Shown: positions 1-5,923 of the stretch, in pieces | How the letters are laid out: each line of letters opens with the position of its first letter | How positions within the stretch are numbered: the stretch's first letter is position 1 | Assembly: GCA_947581865.1 (NCBI GenBank) | Contig: CANPWA010000027.1 | Coordinates: forward strand, 1 to 36,448 | Source of the DNA: an uncultured Acetatifactor sp. | GTDB taxonomy: Bacteria > Bacillota > Clostridia > Lachnospirales > Lachnospiraceae | Length of the DNA: 36,448 nucleotides | Reading direction: 5' to 3' | Position numbers and translations under genes: made by a program | The notes under the pieces: generated by a model | Seen by the model: only the letters and a program-made list of their open reading frames with translations | Told to the model about the DNA's origin: nothing | Databases searched by the model: none

Positions 1-180
1 GCCGCTGTTCCAGTCGCCGCTGTTCCGGTTGCCGCTGTTCCAGTCGCCGCTGTTCCGGTTGCCGCTGTTCCAGTCGCCGCTGTTCCGGTTGCCGCTGTTC
101 CGGTTGCCGCTGTTCCGGTTGCCGCTGTTCCGGTTGCCGCTGTTCCGGTTGCCGCTGTTCCAGTCGCCGCTGTTGGCGCG
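1..180. repeat. 15-bp tandem repeat array, left part
   Basis: Twelve 15-bp units in a row. Read on the plus strand there are two main versions: A ends in CCAGTC and B ends in CCGGTT, both after GCCGCTGTT. The order is A B A B A B B B B B A and a divergent last unit ending in GGCGCG. On the coding (minus) strand A gives DWNSG and B gives NRNSG. The array continues at the other contig end. Confidence 0.95.
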
Positions 181-498
181 TCCTGTGCAGGCCGCGCCAG
201 TATTGATTATCGTAAGCACTTCCTCCCACGGGATTTCCCTCACGATCTCCAGCTTGTTCGTACAGCACTTATTTCCGTCCTCCACGACCTCACCGTAGGC
301 TATGACCTCGGCAACATGGTTCGCCGGATTGAAGGAGTAGTATTCAAAGCAATCATTCGCCACCTTGCAGAAGTGCATTCCCTGATCGCATACCTTCGGT
401 TTCACATCTTCCTCGAACTTGCCGGGGCAAGTGTACTGTTTCTCCCGGCACTTCCAGTCCGGGTTAAAGACCTTATAGCCTTTCACGATCTCGCTCAT
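1..498 (-). CDS. DUF7666-type repeat protein, N-terminal part (cut by contig end)
   Basis: The start at 498 has AAGGAG 6 bases upstream and overlaps the stop of the sigma-like gene. Residues 1-106 form a compact cysteine- and histidine-containing domain that opens GYKVFNPDWKCREKQY and contains QGMHFC and REIPWEEVL. I recognise this as the N-terminal domain (DUF7666) of repeat proteins common in Bacillota phages. It then runs into five-residue repeats, RANSG followed by DWNSG and NRNSG units, to base 1 without a stop. The C-terminal part is at 35850-36448 in the matching frame, so one protein of about 355 residues is split by the contig ends. Function is unknown; the repeats may form a solenoid. 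It belongs to the early operon. Confidence 0.85.
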   Translation of the reverse strand, partial: MSEIVKGYKVFNPDWKCREKQYTCPGKFEEDVKPKVCDQGMHFCKVANDCFEYYSFNPANHVAEVIAYGEVVEDGNKCCTNKLEIVREIPWEEVLTIINTGAACTGRANSGDWNSGNRNSGNRNSGNRNSGNRNSGNRNSGDWNSGNRNSGDWNSGNRNSGDWNSG

Positions 499-1154
499 GC
501 TGATCTCCTTCCTTTCTTCGGCGCTTCCTCTTTCGCCGTGCGCTCGATGTAAACACAATTCGCATCCCGGAATACCGTATAGACCTCGGTGTGCCCGCTC
601 CGCTTGCGGTATTCTCTGATACTTGCCTGCTTCCTTTTCGCCTCCTGCAGCGTGTCGTAGGTGAAGCACATATTCCTCCATTTCCCGACCACGAAGGCGT
701 CAATCGCTATCATTTCATCGGATTTCTGCCCTCTAAAATTCTTCCTGTCCGGGAGATTCACGTCATAGCTGATATTCATATCGTCACCGTCCTTTGTGTA
801 TTGAATAAAAATCAGGTTGTCCCTCGTCACCGTGTCGGCGTAGGTCATTCCGTCCGTGCCGGGGATTTCTTCGTCTAAGCTGATTGTCTTGATTTCCCGC
901 TTCTGCCTCTCGTGTTCACCTCCTACCGCTGACCTCATTGCGTAGAAGGCTATGATCTCGAATGTGTATCTGTGTAGCTCCGGCAGTAGGAACCATCTTT
1001 TCACTGATCTAAGGTATCGGAATATCACCACGTCGTAATACTCGTCCATCGGAAGCCTTTTCAGCCTCAAATACTTTTCGACCAGATAATGATTCCTGGT
1101 GGCAAAATCCTGTTCCTCTGCGGTCAGCGGGGAGTTGTAGATGTCGTTTCTCAT
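495..1154 (-). CDS. Sigma-70-like transcription factor (degenerate region 2), putative
   Basis: A 219-residue protein. Residues about 15-100 resemble sigma-70 region 2: NHYLVEKYLRLKRL, then RYTFEIIAFYAMRS, then KTISLDEEIPGTDG, matching the pattern of phage and clostridial sigma factors (helical core followed by SLDE.I.G.DG). No region 4 helix-turn-helix is evident; the last 80 residues are lysine- and arginine-rich and unrecognised. I chose ATG 1154, where a run of nine G can act as a ribosome site 6 bases upstream. An alternative start at 1178 overlaps the preceding stop and would place the G run inside the gene. It sits second or third in the early operon, so it could redirect host polymerase or regulate early transcription. 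The family call is from pattern only. Confidence 0.5.
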   Translation of the reverse strand: MRNDIYNSPLTAEEQDFATRNHYLVEKYLRLKRLPMDEYYDVVIFRYLRSVKRWFLLPELHRYTFEIIAFYAMRSAVGGEHERQKREIKTISLDEEIPGTDGMTYADTVTRDNLIFIQYTKDGDDMNISYDVNLPDRKNFRGQKSDEMIAIDAFVVGKWRNMCFTYDTLQEAKRKQASIREYRKRSGHTEVYTVFRDANCVYIERTAKEEAPKKGRRSA

Positions 1155-1174
1155 GCTCCACCCCCCCCCACAGG

Positions 1175-1351
1175 TCATTCAGCCTGCTTCTTGGCTTCCA
1201 GTTCGGCGGGGTCAAAGATCACGCTCATAACGTCCTCACGGGACAGGTATTTGTTGTTGTCACACATGATTTTCAGGACGCTCAACCTCGCCTCGGCCAT
1301 CAAAAGCTGTTCTATTCTGCTGTTGTCCATCTGTAAAGTTACTGTTATCAT
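1175..1351 (-). CDS. Small hypothetical early protein, 58 aa
   Basis: ATG at 1349-1351 follows AGGAGGAAGG at a usable distance and the frame stays open for 58 codons to TGA at 1175. The protein starts MITVTLQMDNSRIEQLLMAE and ends DPAELEAKKQAE. It is highly charged and probably helical, with no membrane segment or known motif. It lies between the cro-like gene and the sigma-like gene, inside the early operon. The stop overlaps the alternative start of the sigma-like gene (ATGA), which suggests translational coupling. Not recognised. Confidence 0.7.
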   Translation of the reverse strand: MITVTLQMDNSRIEQLLMAEARLSVLKIMCDNNKYLSREDVMSVIFDPAELEAKKQAE

Positions 1352-1402
1352 TGATTTTCCTTCCTCCTGATGCTATAATCAGGGTGTGATATTTTGGTTT
1401 TG

Positions 1403-1435
1403 GAAGGGCTGTCCGTTGCGACCGGGCGGCTCTTC
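1403..1435 (+). other. Stem-loop, 13 bp stem, plus-strand sense
   Basis: The plus strand reads GAAGGGCTGTCCG, a 7-base loop, then CGGGCGGCTCTTC. As plus-strand RNA all 13 positions pair, three of them as G-U wobbles. On the minus strand three of these become mismatches, so the structure favours a plus-strand transcript. It is followed by TTTCACTTTCG, a weak U tract. It could be a terminator for transcription entering from the left or a structured antisense RNA across the early leader. Confidence 0.4.
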
Positions 1436-1479
1436 TTTCACTTTCGTGGTTTGTTTTAATGAACCTCAAAGGTGATACT

Positions 1480-1665
1480 TTAATTTTTCTTAACCTCGGG
1501 GCAAAAAAATTTACCATCACCATCGCCCTGTGAATCCTCCTGCTTCTTGGCGTAGAACTCTTTGCAGGCTTCCAGCCCGGCGATTGCAAGGCCTGTCAGG
1601 TCGAAATCTTCATCCCGAAAAACTGCTCCGATTTTTCGAGCGGCAAGTCCAGTCGTGCCGACCAT
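1480..1665 (-). CDS. Possible small early protein overlapping the cro-like gene
   Basis: A 61-codon frame whose ATG at 1665 is preceded by AAGGAGATGTAAGAAC, a credible ribosome site that lies inside the cro-like gene. The first 70 bases overlap that gene in another frame. Residues 24-45 (DLTGLAIAGLEACKEFYAKK) look protein-like, followed by an acidic, glycine-rich stretch. Not recognised. It may be a real overlapping gene of the early operon or a chance frame. Confidence 0.3.
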   Translation of the reverse strand: MVGTTGLAARKIGAVFRDEDFDLTGLAIAGLEACKEFYAKKQEDSQGDGDGKFFCPEVKKN

Positions 1666-1805
1666 GTTCTTACATCTCCTTCCTTGAATTTTAGCTTCCC
1701 GTGCAGCTTATAGCTCACGGTCTGATCGGAAATCCCAAGGCTGGCGGCGAAACTCTTAATGCTGCCGTACTTGTAAATGATTTCCCGTCTCAACAGGTTA
1801 AACAT
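1596..1805 (-). CDS. Cro-like helix-turn-helix regulator, 69 aa
   Basis: A short DNA-binding protein of Cro size. Residues about 14-33 (GSIKSFAASLGISDQTVSYK) form a helix-turn-helix of the lambda repressor superfamily, with SFAASLGIS as helix 2 and the turn, and DQTVSYKL as the recognition helix. No C-terminal multimerisation or protease domain is present. The start at 1805 follows AAGGAGGTACACG. It is the first gene of the early operon and diverges from the cI-like gene at 1934, with a promoter at 1849-1877. This position fits a lytic-side regulator competing with the repressor for shared operators. The last 70 bases overlap another possible small frame. Confidence 0.8.
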   Translation of the reverse strand: MFNLLRREIIYKYGSIKSFAASLGISDQTVSYKLHGKLKFKEGDVRTWSARLDLPLEKSEQFFGMKIST

Positions 1806-1848
1806 CGTGTACCTCCTTTCTTAAATAAATTTTAATTTCTACATCTCT

Positions 1849-1877
1849 ACTTTAACACAATTTAATTTATTCGTCAA
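1849..1877 (-). promoter_or_regulatory. Lytic-side promoter (Pr-like) for the cro-like gene
   Basis: On the minus strand: TTGACG (1872-1877), a 17-base spacer, then TAAAGT (1849-1854) preceded by TGT, giving an extended -10. The spacer and start region are AT-rich. Directly after the -10 the sequence AGTAGAGATGTAGAAA nearly recurs at the promoter of the accessory operon (8101-8114), so it is a candidate shared operator. The promoter fires away from the repressor gene. Confidence 0.65.
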
Positions 1878-1885
1878 CTAGATTC

Positions 1886-1914
1886 TTTACTTTTTCTAAA
1901 GTTTTTTGTATAAT
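1886..1914 (+). promoter_or_regulatory. Repressor promoter (Prm-like)
   Basis: TTTACT (1886-1891), a 17-base spacer and a perfect TATAAT (1909-1914), followed by AAGGAGG at 1920 and the ATG of the cI-like gene at 1934. The -35 boxes of this and the divergent promoter lie about 10 bases apart, so one operator region between 1820 and 1915 could control both. Weak inverted copies of AATAAATT (near 1825) and AATTTATT (near 1865) are candidate half-sites. Confidence 0.65.
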
Positions 1915-1933
1915 GTAAAAAAGGAGGTTTTAT

Positions 1934-2299
1934 ATGGTATCAGCAGAAAGATTAAAACAAGCTATGGAGTGGAAGGGTTATTCGCAGAAGGACCTTGCAG
2001 AAGAAACTCTTTTATCAGAAGCCACTATTTCTATTTATTGCAATGGCAAAAAACCTCTGTCGTTTCGCTCTGCATGTCTCATAGGAGAGGCCCTTCATGT
2101 GAACCACCTCTGGCTTCTTGGCGAAGATGTTTCGCCGAAGGAAGAGCTTGCCACTATCCAAGACCCGGATGCGAGGCGCCTTGTTGACTTCATGCACCTT
2201 CACCCGGAATATAAGCCGCTCCTCATGGACTGCCGGATGGTAGACCCGGAGGACATCGAATATGTCAGAACATTCATAGAGAGGATAAAGAGAAGATGA
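1934..2299 (+). CDS. cI-like repressor, XRE family helix-turn-helix, 121 aa
   Basis: Residues 3-65 are a typical XRE/HTH_3 domain: RLKQAMEWKGYSQKDLAEE, then SEATISIYCNGKK as the recognition helix, then GEALHVNHLWLLGE. The remaining 55 residues are short and charged, without the S24 (LexA-like) peptidase fold, so induction is probably not by RecA-stimulated self-cleavage. The start is fixed by AAGGAGG 7 bases upstream. The last codons overlap the integrase start (ATGA), so repressor and integrase form one lysogeny operon from the promoter at 1886-1914. Inferred role: maintenance of lysogeny by repressing the cro-side promoter and perhaps the promoter at 8112. Confidence 0.85.
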   Translation: MVSAERLKQAMEWKGYSQKDLAEETLLSEATISIYCNGKKPLSFRSACLIGEALHVNHLWLLGEDVSPKEELATIQDPDARRLVDFMHLHPEYKPLLMDCRMVDPEDIEYVRTFIERIKRR

Positions 2300-3795
2300 T
2301 CGGAGTTATCTACGCGAGGTACTCCCACGGGCCGAAGCAGACCGACCAGAGCATAGAGGGTCAGGTCGCTTCCTGCATGGAGTACGCGAAAAGAGAGAAT
2401 ATAGAGGTCGTGGAAGTCTATGCAGACCGCCACGTTTCCGCGAATGACTATCAGAACAGGACAGAGTTTAATCGGATGATGCGCGACGCGGACGCTCACA
2501 AGTTCGACTGTATCATACTCTGGAAGGTGGACAGATTCGGGCGGAACCGTGAGGAAATCGCCCTCGGCAAGATGCGCCTGAAAAAAGCAGGGGTGAAGCT
2601 GTGCTATGCAGCAGAAAATATCCCTGACACCCCGGAAGGAATCATACTCGAATCGCTCATGGAAGGGCTGGCGGAATACTATGTCGCGGAGCTGAAACAG
2701 AAAATCCTCCGCGGGCAGTTGGAATCTGTCAAGAAAGGCCACTACATCGGAGGCCGGCCGCCGTTCGGCTATGACGTCAAGGACAAGAAGCTGGTTCCGA
2801 ATGAGAGGGAGGCGCAGATCGTCCGCAATATCTTCGACTGGTTCATTTCAGGCATGACGTACAAGGAGATCGCTGATCGGCTGGCGGCGCATGGCGTTTA
2901 CGGGCGCACCGGGAAACCGTTCTCGAAGAACGCGATCTATGCCATGCTCCGCAATGAGCATTACATCGGCGAGTACAAGTACCACGGCGAAATCCCGGTT
3001 CCGAATGAGCCGATAATCACGCTGAAACAATGGTACGACGCTCACGCGCTGGCGGGAACTCCCTGCCGGGCGTCGTCGCCGTACCTCTTGTCTATGAAGT
3101 GCTACTGCGGCCACTGTGGGAGGCTTCTGAACGGCTCGAAGGCCTATTCCCACACAGGAGTACCATACTTCTATTATCGCTGTCCTGATTCCTCCTGTGA
3201 GCTGCAGGCGGTTCAGAAGGACGAGCTGGAAGCTCTGGTAGTGAATAAGACTGTCGAATACGTTCTCACGGATGAAATGATCGGGAAAATCGCAGACAAG
3301 ATTATGGACGTGCAGAATGCCTCTCCTGACCCCTCCAGCGGGCTCAAAAAGGAGGCCGAAGATACGCAAAGGCAAATTACCTCAATCGTGAACGCAATCG
3401 CCTCTGTGGGCGTCTCACAAGCTCTCACGGCCAAGCTCTGTGAGCTGGAGGAACATCTGGCGGAGGTCAACCTGAATATCGCCAGGGCGAAAATTGCGAG
3501 CGTGCGCCTGTCCAGAGAGCAGGTCGTGATGTGGCTGGAATCTTTCAAGGCCGGGGATGTGGATGATCTGAAATTCAGGGAAAAGCTGTGCCGGACGTTC
3601 CTTGCGAGGGTCGATGTCTGGAACAATGAAATCCTGCTCACCTATAACCTCTCGGAAAACGCCACAAAAAAAGCACCCTCACCGGGTTCGTGTGAGGGTG
3701 CTAACGTGGACATTCGGGGACGCTACGCGAACCTGTGTATCATAGGTTCGTTTTTGCTATTGCGGCTTCCACGAGGTCTATCACAAATCTGTTGA
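2296..3795 (+). CDS. int: Large serine recombinase integrase
   Basis: A 499-residue large serine integrase for site-specific integration. The N-terminal resolvase domain (about 1-145) opens VIYARYSHG with the nucleophile at Ser10 and contains ILWKVDRFGRNREE. A recombinase domain (about 150-260) includes GGRPPFGY and AIYAMLRNEHYIGEY. A zinc ribbon (about 269-310) has CYCGHCGR and YYRCPDSSC. A coiled coil (about 345-410) follows. The start overlaps the repressor stop. Oddly, the last 45 or so residues (after TYNLSEN) look unrelated to the family, run through two hairpin terminators and overlap the convergent gene at 3740-3973 by 56 bases. The attP site may therefore lie in this 3' end. Confidence 0.93.
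   Translation: MIGVIYARYSHGPKQTDQSIEGQVASCMEYAKRENIEVVEVYADRHVSANDYQNRTEFNRMMRDADAHKFDCIILWKVDRFGRNREEIALGKMRLKKAGVKLCYAAENIPDTPEGIILESLMEGLAEYYVAELKQKILRGQLESVKKGHYIGGRPPFGYDVKDKKLVPNEREAQIVRNIFDWFISGMTYKEIADRLAAHGVYGRTGKPFSKNAIYAMLRNEHYIGEYKYHGEIPVPNEPIITLKQWYDAHALAGTPCRASSPYLLSMKCYCGHCGRLLNGSKAYSHTGVPYFYYRCPDSSCELQAVQKDELEALVVNKTVEYVLTDEMIGKIADKIMDVQNASPDPSSGLKKEAEDTQRQITSIVNAIASVGVSQALTAKLCELEEHLAEVNLNIARAKIASVRLSREQVVMWLESFKAGDVDDLKFREKLCRTFLARVDVWNNEILLTYNLSENATKKAPSPGSCEGANVDIRGRYANLCIIGSFLLLRLPRGLSQIC
3666..3701 (-). terminator. Intrinsic terminator of the accessory operon
   Basis: On the minus strand a 10-bp perfect stem, GCACCCTCAC and GTGAGGGTGC (3673-3682 with 3692-3701), has a 9-base loop and is followed by seven T (3666-3672). 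It lies just past the stop of the gene at 3740 and inside the 3' end of the integrase frame. Confidence 0.85.
3728..3755 (+). terminator. Intrinsic terminator after the integrase
   Basis: The plus strand has CGAACCTGTG, loop TAT, CATAGGTTCG (10 bp including one G-U pair), then TTTTT at 3751-3755. It faces the integrase transcript but lies before the annotated integrase stop at 3795, which is unusual. Confidence 0.7.
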
Positions 3796-3973
3796 CGCTC
3801 TTTCCTTCGCGGTCAGCGTACTGCTTCCACCGCTCGAAGCCTCCCTTCGGGACACGGATTTTAATTGTATCGAATTTGTCGATGTATTTCTTCTGGGCCC
3901 TTGCCTGCGCTTCACTCCATCCGCGCCAGGTCTTTTTCCCATCAGAGCTTTTCATTTCGTCCATGTCCATCAT
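3740..3973 (-). CDS. Small ribbon-helix-helix-like protein, 77 aa
   Basis: The C-terminal half (FDTIKIRVPKGGFERWKQYA, then EGKSVNRFVIDLVEAAI) fits the ribbon-helix-helix fold of Arc/CopG-type DNA-binding proteins: a short beta strand followed by two helices. The N-terminal half is polar. I chose ATG 3973, just after the upstream stop; a longer frame begins with TTG at 4015. It is the last gene of the accessory operon and converges on the integrase, ending inside the integrase terminator. Its size and position next to the integrase make a role in excision (recombination directionality factor) possible, but this is inference. A TTGACA / TAATAT pair lies immediately upstream and might drive it separately. 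Confidence 0.7.
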   Translation of the reverse strand: MMDMDEMKSSDGKKTWRGWSEAQARAQKKYIDKFDTIKIRVPKGGFERWKQYADREGKSVNRFVIDLVEAAIAKTNL

Positions 3974-3977
3974 ATTA

Positions 3978-4904
3978 TCACGTCTCTGTGTCCTTGTCAA
4001 TCGAAATTTTGTCAAGTACAGATTTCAGCGCATGCCGGGCGTTCGGTGTGAGCTGCCTCTGCCACGCCCCGGCGCTCGGAGCCCATCGAAAGCCGTTCGC
4101 TTTCAAGACCTCCCGCACGTCCGCCTCCGGCTTATCGTCGAATATGATCTGCAACCTCATTATCTCTGTATTCTCCACCACGCGGAAGCCGTCACCCTGC
4201 TGTTCCTTTGTGCCTGCCTCTTTGGCGGCCTTCAAATTCGCAAGCCTCTGTTCCACGCTGTGGATGTTTTGATTGTTATTCGACAACTGCCACGGGAGGA
4301 ACGGCGTGCTCCCCATTCGCGGGGTATCGGAGTACATCGTCTCCGTAAGCTCCTGCCTCTGGCGCGGTGTCAGGTATGGGCACTCGTCCAGATTCTTGTG
4401 CTTCCGCCAGTAGGCGTTGACGTTCCTCATAAGCTCCTGCATGGATTTCAGCTCTTCCAGCTTCTTTTCCAGCCGTTCGATTGCGTCCTCGTCCCCGGAT
4501 TTTATGATGTCCCTTGCGTACAAGATGTCCTTGATCTTGCCGGGGATTTTCTGGATTTCCTCGTACTCCTTCATGTTCCTGTCCATCGCGGCGACCTGCT
4601 TCTCTTTCTTCCGTACCGGGAAATTCCCGGAGCCGGAAATCAGTATCGAAGGGCACATACAGCCTATGCGGCTGTCCGCATTGTAATTGTCCGCCAGCTT
4701 CCGGGCGTACCGTTCGGCCAGCGCGTAGGCCTTCCCTGCTGCCTCCGGCCTCCTTTCGGCTACCTTGTCGGCGATGTCGTAAACCTCGTCCACGCTCGCC
4801 CGGTACTCCGCCGTCTTATTGCCCTCTGGGTAGTCCCGCATGGACATCATCTCCCACGCCCTCCGGGCTTCGGCCTCGTTGATCTCAAAGTATCTCCTCT
4901 CCAT
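3978..4904 (-). CDS. Large uncharacterised phage protein, 308 aa
   Basis: Start chosen at ATG 4904, with AGAGGAGG 6 bases upstream and overlapping the previous gene by 20 bases; a longer frame to 4976 lacks this signal. Residues about 1-100 are helical and charged. Residues about 125-180 (MKEYEEIQKIPGKIKDILYA onward) look like a coiled coil. The C-terminus carries VVENTEIMRLQIIFDDKP and LKANGFRWAPSAGAWQRQLT, a conserved tail I associate with large polyvalent or conjugative-element proteins of unknown function. It contains a CMCPS cysteine pair. No enzyme motif is recognised. It is part of the accessory operon between lysis and integrase, a place where counter-defence genes are often found. 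Confidence 0.8.
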   Translation of the reverse strand: MERRYFEINEAEARRAWEMMSMRDYPEGNKTAEYRASVDEVYDIADKVAERRPEAAGKAYALAERYARKLADNYNADSRIGCMCPSILISGSGNFPVRKKEKQVAAMDRNMKEYEEIQKIPGKIKDILYARDIIKSGDEDAIERLEKKLEELKSMQELMRNVNAYWRKHKNLDECPYLTPRQRQELTETMYSDTPRMGSTPFLPWQLSNNNQNIHSVEQRLANLKAAKEAGTKEQQGDGFRVVENTEIMRLQIIFDDKPEADVREVLKANGFRWAPSAGAWQRQLTPNARHALKSVLDKISIDKDTET

Positions 4905-5310
4905 CGCTTTCCTCCTCTTCGTCGTCATAGAAATATCCCTGCCACTGGTCGTTCTTTGACGGCAACGCTTCCTCATACGGGATAGGCCTCTCGGTTATCT
5001 TGATCGGGTATTTCAGATTCGCGTTCGCATAATCATAGCACGCTATTTCAATTCCGATACCTCGGCAGTCATCATCAGACTTCAATTCCCCGTCCTTGTC
5101 CTTGCACAGTTCGGGAAAATTCCACTGCGCCACGAGTGCGTACACGTCCCTGCCGCCGAACACTCCGTACCCCTCGTATGAATCTTCTTTGAGCATACCG
5201 CCTCCGAACTCTTTCGGAATCGGGACGTATACCGTGAATGTCCCCCTGCTCGAATAGGTGTTGCTTATACTCTTTCCAGTATCGCTTGTTTCCCAGCTAA
5301 AGAATCCCAT
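4885..5310 (-). CDS. Conserved phage protein of unknown function, 141 aa
   Basis: Begins MGFFSWETSDTGKSI and continues with KEDSYEGYGVFGGRDVYAL, a pattern I recognise from conserved uncharacterised proteins in many Bacillota phages and plasmids. The C-terminus is strongly acidic (YDDEEEESDGEE). The ribosome site TAAGGAGG lies 7 bases before the ATG. No signal peptide, membrane segment or catalytic motif is visible. The end overlaps the next gene by 20 bases, so the two are likely coupled in translation. The acidic tail would suit an inhibitor that mimics DNA, but nothing in the sequence proves this. Confidence 0.8.
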   Translation of the reverse strand: MGFFSWETSDTGKSISNTYSSRGTFTVYVPIPKEFGGGMLKEDSYEGYGVFGGRDVYALVAQWNFPELCKDKDGELKSDDDCRGIGIEIACYDYANANLKYPIKITERPIPYEEALPSKNDQWQGYFYDDEEEESDGEEIL

Positions 5311-5322
5311 GTCTTTTCCTCC

Positions 5323-5547
5323 TTAAATCTGCTCAATTACCGAGTTTGCATCTTCGAGATACCCGATGGATTCATCCATCATTTCGATGTATCCCTCCAT
5401 TTCTTCGCCCTTCTCTCCGTACTGGATGGATTCGGGGAGATTGTCGTGTGCTTCCTGCTCGTCGTCCTTGACACTGTTCAGAATGTCAATCGCCCTGCTC
5501 ACAAGATCATAGGCCTCTCCGAGCTGTTTCCTTCTCTGCTTATTCAT
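5323..5547 (-). CDS. Hypothetical acidic helical protein, 74 aa
   Basis: ATG 5547 follows AAAGGAGGTGAGAGC, a near-perfect ribosome site; the longer frame to 5592 is rejected because it runs into the previous gene. The protein is predicted helical, with RKQLGEAYDLVSRAIDILNS followed by an acidic stretch (KGEEMEGYIEMMDESIGYLE). No known motif. Similar short acidic helical proteins are frequent in phage accessory operons. Member of the accessory operon, 14 bases before the next gene start. Confidence 0.75.
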   Translation of the reverse strand: MNKQRRKQLGEAYDLVSRAIDILNSVKDDEQEAHDNLPESIQYGEKGEEMEGYIEMMDESIGYLEDANSVIEQI

Positions 5548-5561
5548 GCTCTCACCTCCTT

Positions 5562-5921
5562 TCAGTTGAACATGGAATCGTAATGCTCCCACGTTTCCGA
5601 TCTATCATGAAGGGGGAGTATACTCACGCCTCCGGCCAGCTCCACGAACCTGCTGTCCGATGACCCTGCGTAACTCCCCCCGGCCATGTAAGATGTCCTG
5701 CCTTTCCCCGGCTCCGCAACGGGTTTCAGGTAGAAGTGTTTCTCACCCCAGAGATACCTCGTCACCACTTCGACGGTGTTCTCTGGAAGGTTTTCCTCGT
5801 CCAGAACTTCGGGGCCGTCCTCACAGATCACCAGCACGCTGTCGTACCGTTCTGAAATCCCGTGATTGCTGCAGTTCCCCAGCCTCTTGTCCTCATAGAT
5901 ACTCGCTCTGATCGCTCTCAT
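5562..5921 (-). CDS. Conserved hypothetical phage protein, 119 aa
   Basis: ATG 5921 has AGGAGG 7 bases upstream; the ATG at 5927 sits too close to that site. Sequence features are SIYEDKRLGNCSNHGISERY near the N-terminus, YLWGEKHFYLKP in the middle, and SSDSRFVELAGG towards the end. This looks like a conserved family in clostridial phages and hosts, but I cannot name a function. It is probably a cytoplasmic beta-rich protein with no membrane segment. It begins directly after the stop of the DUF2786 gene in the accessory operon. Confidence 0.75.
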   Translation of the reverse strand: MRAIRASIYEDKRLGNCSNHGISERYDSVLVICEDGPEVLDEENLPENTVEVVTRYLWGEKHFYLKPVAEPGKGRTSYMAGGSYAGSSDSRFVELAGGVSILPLHDRSETWEHYDSMFN

Positions 5922-5923
5922 GT

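Noticed and set aside
29..298. Plus-strand frame made of PLFQSPLFRL repeats
   Set aside because: It is the complement of the real minus-strand repeat gene; no ribosome site, and the minus frame has conserved domains on both sides of the repeats.
1806..1933. tRNA or other structured RNA in the AT-rich switch region
   Set aside because: No cloverleaf or conserved loops; the region is explained by two divergent promoters and their operators.
3673..3701. Hairpin as terminator for the integrase (plus strand)
   Set aside because: The T run follows only on the minus strand; on the plus strand the stem is followed by TAACGTGG. The integrase terminator is the next hairpin at 3728-3755.
3978..4976. 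Longer start at 4976 for the 308-residue accessory protein
   Set aside because: The 24 extra codons overlap the previous gene deeply and lack a ribosome site, whereas ATG 4904 has AGAGGAGG at 6 bases.
3735..4985. 416-codon plus-strand frame
   Set aside because: Opposite strand of the well-supported accessory genes; no ribosome site and an unnatural leucine/histidine/arginine-rich composition.
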